A stretch of DNA of 64,000 nt, from the NCBI RefSeq assembly GCF_900114155.1, contig NZ_FOSC01000004.1, forward strand, positions 213,355-277,354. The letters are read 5' to 3'. Below the pieces are notes generated by a model. That model did not search any database, was not told the origin of the DNA, and saw only the letters and a list, made by a program, of their open reading frames with translations. The position numbers were made by a program, and so were the translations under genes. This document shows, piece after piece, positions 57,721-64,000 of the stretch (positions are counted from its first letter, which is position 1; every line of letters starts with the position of its first letter). The DNA comes from Marinobacter persicus (GTDB lineage: Bacteria; Pseudomonadota; Gammaproteobacteria; Pseudomonadales; Oleiphilaceae).

Positions 57721-58527
57721 ATGATGAGCACCCTGAAAACAGCACTGGCAGCAGCCACGCTGTCACTCACTGTTGCAAGTACGCAGGTACTGGCAGAAAC
57801 GCAAACCAGAACCATTGAGTATCAAGTCGGCAACGAGACCTTCACCGGCTACATGGCCTGGGATGATGAATTCGGGCAGAAGCGCCCGGGGGTTCTGGTT
57901 GTTCATGAATGGTGGGGGCACAATGAATTCGCGCGAAATCAGGCAGAACGGCTTGCTTCCGCCGGCTATACAGCGTTTGCACTGGATATGTATGGCTCTG
58001 GCAAACAAGCCGACCACCCTGATACTGCCCAGCAATTCATGCAGGAAGCCACCAAGGACATGGACCAGGTCAAGGCGCGCTTCATGAAGTCGATGGACAT
58101 CCTGAAGAACCACGAAAGTGTTGACGCGTCCCGAATTGCAGCACAAGGTTACTGCTTTGGCGGTGCCGTTGTTCTCAACATGGCGCGCATGGGCGCTGAT
58201 CTGGACGGCGTTGTCAGCTTCCACGGTGCGCTCGGCAGCCCTCTCCAGGCTGAGCCCGGGTCCGTAAAAGCCAGGATCCAGGTTTACACAGGCGGTGCCG
58301 ACAAACTGGTCCCCTCGGATCAGGTGGCGAGCCTGGTCAAAGAGATGCAGGATGCCGAAGTCGATCTGACACTGGTGAGCTTCCCCGGAGTGCTGCACTC
58401 ATTTACCAACCCGGGTGCTGACAAGATCGCCGAGGAGTTCGGCATGCCGGTGGGTTATGACGAAGAGGCTGCCGCCCGCTCCTGGGAGGGCGCTATGCGT
58501 TTCTATAAGGCCATCTTCGCCGAGTAA
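57721..58527 (+). CDS. Secreted dienelactone hydrolase-like protein
   Basis: 268 residues, starting ATGATG after AAGGAG, with a signal peptide (ending QVLAETQ). The dienelactone hydrolase pattern is complete: VVHEWWGHNEF, the nucleophile Cys in GYCFGGAVVL, an Asp in GGADKLVPSD and a His in LHSFTNPGA. True dienelactone hydrolases are cytoplasmic, so an exported form probably acts on other lactones or esters in the periplasm. The 144 bases before it hold only a weak inverted repeat (GAGCGA/TCGCTC). Confidence 0.88.
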   Translation: MMSTLKTALAAATLSLTVASTQVLAETQTRTIEYQVGNETFTGYMAWDDEFGQKRPGVLVVHEWWGHNEFARNQAERLASAGYTAFALDMYGSGKQADHPDTAQQFMQEATKDMDQVKARFMKSMDILKNHESVDASRIAAQGYCFGGAVVLNMARMGADLDGVVSFHGALGSPLQAEPGSVKARIQVYTGGADKLVPSDQVASLVKEMQDAEVDLTLVSFPGVLHSFTNPGADKIAEEFGMPVGYDEEAAARSWEGAMRFYKAIFAE

Positions 58528-58611
58528 CACAAGCGAATGCAAACAAACCGAAACCGGCAGTATTTACAGTGAATTCTGGAACACCAACCGAAAAACATGA
58601 GGAGGTGCAAC

Positions 58612-59697
58612 ATGGCAACTGAGAGTTTACCGCGGTTCAATGATGACAATCGTCCAGGCTACAAGTCGCTGGGCAACTCGGGTCTGTTCGTCTCCGAGCT
58701 GTGCCTGGGCACCATGACCTTCGGCGGCGATGAGGACATCTGGGGGCTGATCGGCCAGTTGCAGCAGGAACAGGCCGACGAACTGGTGAAGATCGCTCTG
58801 GAGGCGGGAATCAACTTTATCGATACCGCCAACATCTATGGTTTCGGCGCCAGTGAGCGCATTGTTGGCCAGTCCTTGAAGAACCTCGGCGTTCGCCGGG
58901 AAGATGTCGTGCTGGCCACCAAGGTGCTCGGCCCGATGGGCGAGGGCCCCAATGCCCGTGGTGCTTCCCGCGGCCACATCATGAGCGAATGCAAGGCGAG
59001 CCTGGGGCGCCTGCAAACGGATTATATCGACCTGTACCAGATCCACGGGTTTGACCCGGCTACGCCGATCGAGGAAACCCTGGAGGCACTGAACACCCTG
59101 GTGCAACAAGGCCATGTGCGTTATGTGGGTCTGTCCAACTGGGCCGCCTGGCAGGTGATGAAAGCCATCGGCATCAGCCAGGCCCGCAACCTGTGCCCGA
59201 TCATATCCCTGCAGGCCCACTATACCCTCGTGGGTCGCGACCTGGAGCGGGATATTATTCCGATGCTGGAATCTGAAAACGTCGGGCTGATGGTGTGGAG
59301 CCCCCTGGCAGGCGGTTATCTGTCCGGTAAATACGAGGGGCCGGACGTGTCCGAGGAAAACCGGCGTGCCAAGTTTGACTTTCCGCCCGTCGACCGTGAG
59401 CGGGGCAGCAAAGTCATCAAGGTGATGCGGGAGATTGCCGACGGAAAGCAGATGGACGGCGAGCCGGTTACCGTGGCACAGATCGCCCTGGCGTGGCTGT
59501 TGCACCAAAACGTCGTGAGCAGCATTATCGTTGGCGCCAAGCGGCCGGAGCAGCTGAAAGCCAATATCCAGGCAGCGCAGATCCGGTTGTCTGGCGAAGA
59601 ACTTAATGCGCTCGACGAGGTGAGCCGTATACCGGAGGAGTACCCAGGCTGGATGATGAAAATGATGGCCGGGTACCGAGACTCTACCGAGTCCTGA
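58612..59697 (+). CDS. Aldo/keto reductase
   Basis: The start at 58612 follows GGAGG. The 361-residue protein has the (beta/alpha)8 AKR pattern: LGTMTFGG, catalytic Asp and Tyr in FIDTANIYGFGASE, Lys in ATKVLG, His in YQIHGFDPATP, and the NADPH site SIIVGAKRPEQL. It resembles the YajO/Tas-like AKR group. It reduces aldehydes or ketones with NADPH; with the GST and CLC-type TetR this suggests reactive carbonyl removal. Confidence 0.9.
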   Translation: MATESLPRFNDDNRPGYKSLGNSGLFVSELCLGTMTFGGDEDIWGLIGQLQQEQADELVKIALEAGINFIDTANIYGFGASERIVGQSLKNLGVRREDVVLATKVLGPMGEGPNARGASRGHIMSECKASLGRLQTDYIDLYQIHGFDPATPIEETLEALNTLVQQGHVRYVGLSNWAAWQVMKAIGISQARNLCPIISLQAHYTLVGRDLERDIIPMLESENVGLMVWSPLAGGYLSGKYEGPDVSEENRRAKFDFPPVDRERGSKVIKVMREIADGKQMDGEPVTVAQIALAWLLHQNVVSSIIVGAKRPEQLKANIQAAQIRLSGEELNALDEVSRIPEEYPGWMMKMMAGYRDSTES

Positions 59698-59774
59698 TTC
59701 CGAAACCAACCCAATCGTCACAGCGTGCTGCGCCCCGGCGGCGCAGCGAAGCTATTCAACTGGAGAATCCGTTT

Positions 59775-60542
59775 ATGTTGTCGAAACCAGAACGTCGGTG
59801 GCTACTGGCCGCTTCCACGACTCTGTTGGTCGTTTCAACCCCGAGCCTGGCAAACACGCAGTGGGATGCCAGCCTGGGAGCCGGTGTGCTCTATGCTCCG
59901 GACTACCTTGGCAGCGACGATTATGAAACCAGGGTCTGGCCGACGATCAATGTGAGCTATGGTGACCGTTTCTACTTTAACATTCGCGATGGTCTTGGCT
60001 GGAACCTGATTCGCCACGGCAACTGGAAGCTGTCGCCCTTTATTGGATACACTCCGGGGCGCGATAATGATGAGGATCTCGAACGCCTGGACAAGATTGA
60101 TGGCGGCGCGATCGCCGGCTTGCGCGTTGCTTACACTCACGACGCATGGTCGTACAGCGCAGCTGTCCAGTCTCCCTTCACCGGCGATGTCGATGGCTAT
60201 CAGGTGGTGCTTAAGGCGCGATGGCGGAACCAGCTCAGCGATCAATGGTCTGCCTCCCTGGGTCCAAACCTGACCTATAGCAGTGATGACTGGACGGACG
60301 ATATGTTTGGTATTTCCGATACGGAAAGTGCCCGCTCCGGCTTGGCCTCCTATAGCCCTGATGGCTATGCCCGGTATGGCCTGACAGGCAGTTTAACCTA
60401 TTCGTTGTCTGCGCAATGGTCGGTCACCGCGACCGCTGGGGTGTCACAATTAACCGGCGATGCAGAGGATAGCCCGATTGTCAGTGATATCGGGGAGGCT
60501 ACCCAAGCCTACACCGGTGTTTTTATGAGTTACCGATTCTGA
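59775..60542 (+). CDS. MipA/OmpV family outer-membrane protein
   Basis: 255 residues with a signal peptide (ending SLANTQ), a 12-strand-like barrel and the C-terminal aromatic ending FMSYRF. WDASLGAGVLYAPDYLGSDDYETRVWP and INVSYGDRFYFNIRDGLGWNL fit the MipA/OmpV family. Members act in peptidoglycan enzyme scaffolding or osmotic/antibiotic response. It lies 77 bases after the reductase and may be co-transcribed. The 173-base gap after it holds no visible gene. Confidence 0.85.
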   Translation: MLSKPERRWLLAASTTLLVVSTPSLANTQWDASLGAGVLYAPDYLGSDDYETRVWPTINVSYGDRFYFNIRDGLGWNLIRHGNWKLSPFIGYTPGRDNDEDLERLDKIDGGAIAGLRVAYTHDAWSYSAAVQSPFTGDVDGYQVVLKARWRNQLSDQWSASLGPNLTYSSDDWTDDMFGISDTESARSGLASYSPDGYARYGLTGSLTYSLSAQWSVTATAGVSQLTGDAEDSPIVSDIGEATQAYTGVFMSYRF

Positions 60543-60715
60543 CTGTCTCCGGGTCCTTATCCTGCCCTGTCATGGTCGCCACCAGATCAAGGTCGCGCCT
60601 GGCCAGTGCTGTGTTGCAGGGGGCGGCTGAACCCGATTGCGTGAGCAGCAAGATAAAGGGTGTCAAGCGCACAGCACATGCAGGTGTCCCGATCGGCAAA
60701 ATCCAGGTGTGGTTA

Positions 60716-61618
60716 TCAGTTCCCGCGCCATCCAGACAAAGCAAGCTGCAGGATGGCATCGCGAACGGTGTTGTTCTGCTCCATGGGCAGAAAATGGGTT
60801 GTACCTGCAACCACCCTCACGTCAGCCGAAGGCAGCAGGGTCTGCAGGCGTTTTTGCGCCGCCGGCGAGAAGGTTGACCCGTGTTCCGCAGCCAACGCGA
60901 TAACCGGGCACCGCAACTGACGAATACCCGGCCACGGGTTGTGTTCGGTATGGGCAAACGTCGTACTTTCCCACTCTGGGCTACACGCCAATTGAACTTG
61001 GTCACCCTGCGGCACGAAGGCGTGCTGGACGTAGGCTTCCAGCCATGCTTCGGGCCAGGTTTTGAAACCACCGCGGCCACGATAGTTGTCCAGCGCAGCA
61101 GCGTGCGAGTCGAATACCCTGCGCCGACGTGCCGCTCCGGCGGCCAGTGACAACCGATGTGACTGACGCAGCAGCTTGGCCCCCCACAACTTAAGGCCCT
61201 GCACCGGATCCATGATCACCGGTTCCGCCAGAATCAGACCCAGCACTTTGTCAGGCCGCCGGGCAGCGGCCATGATGCTGGTGGTGGCACCGATGGAATG
61301 GCCGGCAAGCCAGACCGGCTCGTCCTGGCTATCCAGCAGAGCCGTCATATCGCGATAGTAGGTTTCCCAGCCCCGGAATGTCGAAACGTTCGCCGCACCG
61401 GCGCTGGCCCCATGCCCCCGCATGTCCCAGGCCAGGACATTGACGTCCGTGGCAAGCTCGTCAAGGAGAGGGCGATACAGGCGGCCATGGAAACCCGTGG
61501 CATGTGCCCAGTGCAGCGTGGGGCGCGCTTTGGATTGCGGCCAGCGCCACAGTGCGATATCGGCGCCATCCGTCGCCCGGAATTCGTCGCGTTCAGGTGT
61601 GTTGTGCTTAATGCCCAT
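60716..61618 (-). CDS. Alpha/beta hydrolase
   Basis: The 300-residue product starts at 61618 (MGIKHNTPERDEF), overlapping the thioesterase gene by 11 bases. It has HATGFHGRLYRP, DMRGHGAS, the nucleophile elbow AGHSIGATT and a late His in AGTTHFLPME. A lipase or esterase role on acyl substrates is plausible given the two thioesterases in the same unit. Confidence 0.87.
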   Translation of the reverse strand: MGIKHNTPERDEFRATDGADIALWRWPQSKARPTLHWAHATGFHGRLYRPLLDELATDVNVLAWDMRGHGASAGAANVSTFRGWETYYRDMTALLDSQDEPVWLAGHSIGATTSIMAAARRPDKVLGLILAEPVIMDPVQGLKLWGAKLLRQSHRLSLAAGAARRRRVFDSHAAALDNYRGRGGFKTWPEAWLEAYVQHAFVPQGDQVQLACSPEWESTTFAHTEHNPWPGIRQLRCPVIALAAEHGSTFSPAAQKRLQTLLPSADVRVVAGTTHFLPMEQNNTVRDAILQLALSGWRGN

Positions 61619-62099
61619 GACGGTCTTCTTGTTGGGCGGCCATTGTCGGGAGCAATAACTGAACCTGACCCGTGGCGATCGGTTTGTTCTCATCGCCTTG
61701 CCAGCAGGTCACCTGGACCAGGCTGGTCCGCCTGCCTTGCCGGACAATGTCGGCCCTGGCGAACGTCGATCGGGCCTTAGCGGAGCGGAGGTAATTGATG
61801 TGGCTGTCGAGAATGCGCGGGCAACGTGTCTCCGTATCCTGGCTTTGCGCAGCCACCCGCGCGGTGAGTTCGATCAGGGCCCCAAGCACCCCGCCATGGA
61901 GGGCAGGTAGCATGAAGTTGCCAATCAGTGCTTCACGACACGGCAAATGAACCAATACACCTGCATCACCGCGCTGAACCTCAAGCCCGAGGTGCCGTGC
62001 GTAGGGAATGCGCTCCAGCAGAGCCTGCCAGTCAGGACATTCTTTCCCACTTTCCCCAGCGCCTGAGATGTGTTGTGCCGAATCGCCAATCGTGCTCAT
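61608..62099 (-). CDS. Hotdog-fold thioesterase (PaaI-like)
   Basis: A 163-residue protein with the PaaI pattern: PYARHLGLEVQRGDAGVLVHLPCREALIGNFMLPALHGGVLGALIELTA, with the HGG active-site helix, and later DSHINYLRSAKARSTFARADIVRQGRR. It should cleave acyl-CoA thioesters. It overlaps the upstream thioesterase stop by four bases. Confidence 0.88.
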   Translation of the reverse strand: MSTIGDSAQHISGAGESGKECPDWQALLERIPYARHLGLEVQRGDAGVLVHLPCREALIGNFMLPALHGGVLGALIELTARVAAQSQDTETRCPRILDSHINYLRSAKARSTFARADIVRQGRRTSLVQVTCWQGDENKPIATGQVQLLLPTMAAQQEDRHGH

Positions 62100-62581
62100 G
62101 CGCTCTCCCTCTCTCGTCCACCTGCGTGGAATTGCTGGCCCTGGGTGTTACGCATGAAAGTGGCGTTTGCCGTCGCCAGCAACTCACGATTGCCCTCGCT
62201 AAGGATGTCACAATGAATAAACGCGACCTCGTCCGTTAAATGTCGGCAGGTAGCCACCGCTAACAGGGCCTGGTCGCCGCCGGCAGGGCGCAGATAATCC
62301 ATGCGCAGATCCAGCGTGGCAATGGGCATCAACTCAAGGGCCCCCGCGAATACCGCCAGGCCTCCGGCGGAGTCTGCCAGCGAGTAAAGTACGCTGGTGC
62401 AGATTTCTTTCGTATCCTCCTGGGAGAACATCCATGACTGTGGCGTCAGACGCATACAGACCTGGCCCTGTTCTACCGAGACAACCTGCATACCCAGCTC
62501 CCTGCCGTGGGGAACCTGCTCGGTGAACTGCCACGCCGTCGCCACAGCGTTACTGTGCTGAGCTCTGTTCGGCTTGGTCAT
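62096..62581 (-). CDS. Second hotdog-fold thioesterase
   Basis: The hotdog pattern is clear (TEQVPHGRELGMQVVSVEQGQVCMRLTPQ...YSLADSAGGLAVFAGA...ATLDLRMDYLRPAGG), though less conserved than its neighbour, and the usual HGG is replaced by DSAGG. Possible starts are 62581 (ATG), 62602 (ATG) and 62638 (GTG); none has a strong ribosome site. It is the first gene of the minus-strand set and faces the TetR gene. The two thioesterases probably form a functional pair or heteromer. Confidence 0.8.
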   Translation of the reverse strand: MTKPNRAQHSNAVATAWQFTEQVPHGRELGMQVVSVEQGQVCMRLTPQSWMFSQEDTKEICTSVLYSLADSAGGLAVFAGALELMPIATLDLRMDYLRPAGGDQALLAVATCRHLTDEVAFIHCDILSEGNRELLATANATFMRNTQGQQFHAGGRERESA

Positions 62582-62693
62582 CAGATCTGCCCAGCCTGGC
62601 ATGCCTTTCGTACCGGGGCGGAGGTGATGGGAAACCACTGATTTTCATCGATCATTGCCATGTCATTGTCTTCCGAATAGTATTGTTGCTGGA

Positions 62694-62717
62694 TTTTGGT
62701 TGGGTAACCAACCAAAA
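62694..62717. promoter_or_regulatory. 24-bp palindromic operator between thioesterase and TetR genes
   Basis: TTTTGGTTGG and CCAACCAAAA are perfect 10-bp arms around GTAA. The site lies in the divergent gap upstream of both the thioesterase set and the TetR gene at 62842, the usual place for a TetR autoregulatory operator. Confidence 0.75.
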
Positions 62718-62841
62718 GTCAAGGCTATGTTTGCGGACCAATGGCACGCCGCCTGGGTCATGGCGTACGATCAGTGCAGCAAGTCTGGTGGCGACCGCTC
62801 TGATGAATAATAAATGGGCTTGCTGAGGAGATACTTAAGCG

Positions 62842-63456
62842 ATGGTTAACAGACAGATTACTTCCGCAGGCAAACCGGGCGACCAGGGCGACGTTTTGTT
62901 TAATGCAGCCCGGCTTTTTCGGGAGAAAGGGTTTGAAAGGACGTCGCTCAAAGAGATTGCCGAGGCCTGCAATATGCTGCCTGGAAGTCTGTATTATCGT
63001 TACAACAGCAAGGAAGCGCTGCTTGTCGAGCTGATGCGTCGGGGAGTCGACCTGGTGACCGCAGAGGTCGAGTCGGCTTACGCCAGCTCGGACGACCCGG
63101 TTGAGCGTTTGCGTCTTTGTATCAACGCACATCTGCGAGCCCTGTTGTTAGATTCGGATGCGGTTTACGTGCTGTTGTTTGAATGGCGGGCGCTGGGCCC
63201 GGAGGCTCGCGAGGAAATCATCGAACTGCGTGACCAGTACGAGTCCCTGTGGGCCGGTATCCTCGAAACAATGATTGCGCAGGGCGTGGTCCGGAAGAAT
63301 GTTGACGGCCGTTTGCTTCGCTTGATCGGCCTTGGGGCGCTCAACTGGGTTGCAACCTGGTTCGACCCGAACGGGGCACAGTCACTCGACGCCATTGGCG
63401 ATTTGATCTGGCAGATCGCTATGGACGGTGTGATCAATAAAGGTGTCCAGGCATAA
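62842..63456 (+). CDS. TetR family regulator
   Basis: 204 residues with helix-turn-helix TSLKEIAEACNMLPGSLYYRYNSKEAL and a C-terminal ligand domain resembling KstR2/FadR-like TetR proteins (RLRLCINAHLRALL...YVLLFEWRALGPEAREEI). GAGGAG precedes the ATG. It probably represses the divergent hydrolase-thioesterase set through the 24-bp palindrome and may sense an acyl-CoA, which is inference. Confidence 0.88.
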   Translation: MVNRQITSAGKPGDQGDVLFNAARLFREKGFERTSLKEIAEACNMLPGSLYYRYNSKEALLVELMRRGVDLVTAEVESAYASSDDPVERLRLCINAHLRALLLDSDAVYVLLFEWRALGPEAREEIIELRDQYESLWAGILETMIAQGVVRKNVDGRLLRLIGLGALNWVATWFDPNGAQSLDAIGDLIWQIAMDGVINKGVQA

Positions 63457-63543
63457 TCGGGATTTTCCGGCATGGACGTACCAGCCAAAGCAACAGCGCT
63501 ACCGCCAGCAGTCGCGCTGGCGGTGTGCCAGCGGTCAGATCAG

Positions 63544-63562
63544 CCGCCCTCTATCAGGGCGG
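63544..63562 (-). terminator. Stem-loop directly after ectC
   Basis: CCGCCCT and AGGGCGG pair around CTATC, starting one base after the ectC stop. No T-run follows on the minus strand, so termination is uncertain. Confidence 0.4.
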
Positions 63563-63563
63563 A

Positions 63564-63959
63564 TCAGTTATCGCTGCTGTCCGGCAGGTAGGCGCCGTCC
63601 TCGTCATGAACTTCCTGGCCGGTCACCGGCGGGTTGAAGGCGCAGATCAGGCGCATGTCCTCGGTGCCACCGTACAGGGTGTGCTTGTCGTGGTTGTCCA
63701 GGGCGTAGAGGGTACCGTCGGTAATCTCGTGAACTTCACCCGTGGCGAGGTCCTTGATGCGCCCGTTACCGGCAACGCAGTAAACGGCTTCCAGGTGGTG
63801 CTTGTACCAGAAAGTGTGCTCGGAGCCTGCCTTGATGATGGTTTCGTGGAAGGAAAATCCCATTCCGTCCTTCTTGAGCAGCAGGCGGCGGCTGGTCCAC
63901 TGCTTGTCGCTGACTTCACGCTCGGTACCAATGATGTCCTGAACTTTAACGATTTTCAT
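63564..63959 (-). CDS. ectC: L-ectoine synthase
   Basis: A 131-residue cupin enzyme closing the ring of N-acetyl-diaminobutyrate to ectoine, a compatible solute. It starts [16 protein letters not shown], and the metal ligands match EctC (Glu57 in HHLEAVY, Tyr85, His93), with [16 protein letters not shown] conserved. It is the last gene of an ectABC unit whose other genes would lie beyond the right edge. Its presence points to a halotolerant host. Confidence 0.95.
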   Translation of the reverse strand: MKIVKVQDIIGTEREVSDKQWTSRRLLLKKDGMGFSFHETIIKAGSEHTFWYKHHLEAVYCVAGNGRIKDLATGEVHEITDGTLYALDNHDKHTLYGGTEDMRLICAFNPPVTGQEVHDEDGAYLPDSSDN

Positions 63960-64000
63960 GGGCGTATCTCATGGTTGGTTGGTCAGAATCGGGTGAAACA

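Noticed and set aside
42868..63964. Search for a right-hand att site (copy of the yicC 3' end)
   Set aside because: Nothing longer than a chance match was found by eye, so no attR is reported.

Overview
The window looks like a chromosomal segment from a Marinobacter-like marine gammaproteobacterium. This is inferred from gene content and order, without a database search. The supporting signs are pyrE-crc-rph-yicC, pilT-pilU, metX-metW-rdgB-hemW, a speA/speE divergon, glnK-amtB behind a sigma-54-type promoter, fadL, and an ectoine synthase gene at the right edge, which is typical of halotolerant bacteria. Codon use is GC-rich over most of the window and more AT-rich in parts of 42.9-47.3 kb and inside fadL.

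Region 1 (1-42.9 kb) is dense housekeeping DNA. It starts inside a histidine kinase gene. It continues with a patatin fused to an outer-membrane barrel (type Vd secretion), cardiolipin synthase, hydrolases, a cation/proton antiporter, tcdA, an ECF sigma/ChrR pair with an SDR gene next door, polyamine synthesis (speA, speE), ammonium uptake and PII, ubiK, comM and trmB. Next comes the minus-strand series hemW, rdgB, DUF4426, metW, metX, a dynamin-like GTPase, yggT, proC and yggS. It ends with the twitching ATPases pilT and pilU, fadL, polA, pyrE, crc, rph and yicC. Three long inverted-repeat elements (4.8, 32.1 and 35.4 kb) share a core, while their outer arms differ between copies and mostly still pair.

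Region 2 (42.9-47.3 kb) is a mobile segment. A tyrosine recombinase gene begins just after the 3' end of yicC, a known integration site for some mobilizable islands. It is followed by an AlpA-type regulator, a cut-off reading frame, an IS21-family element whose IstA has lost its catalytic core by an in-frame deletion, and about 0.8 kb without an intact gene. No right-hand attachment site was seen.

Region 3 (47.3-63.5 kb) is accessory envelope and detoxification DNA. A MarR regulator and an LpxR-like lipid A deacylase gene lead into a complete RND efflux system (adaptor, pump, outer-membrane lipoprotein) and a GbsR/MarR-type regulator. A co-directional set follows: glutathione S-transferase, a ChrR-like cupin, a TetR regulator with a Cys-Leu-Cys motif, a secreted dienelactone hydrolase-like protein, an aldo/keto reductase and a MipA/OmpV protein. 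A palindrome sits inside the predicted promoter of this set, suggesting an electrophile-responsive unit. Next, a hydrolase and two hotdog thioesterases diverge from a second TetR gene, with a 24-bp palindrome between them. The window ends in ectC.

No tRNA, rRNA or CRISPR array was recognised. The most unusual features are the covarying inverted-repeat family, the yicC-integrated segment with its decayed IS21 copy, and the two TetR-controlled accessory units.
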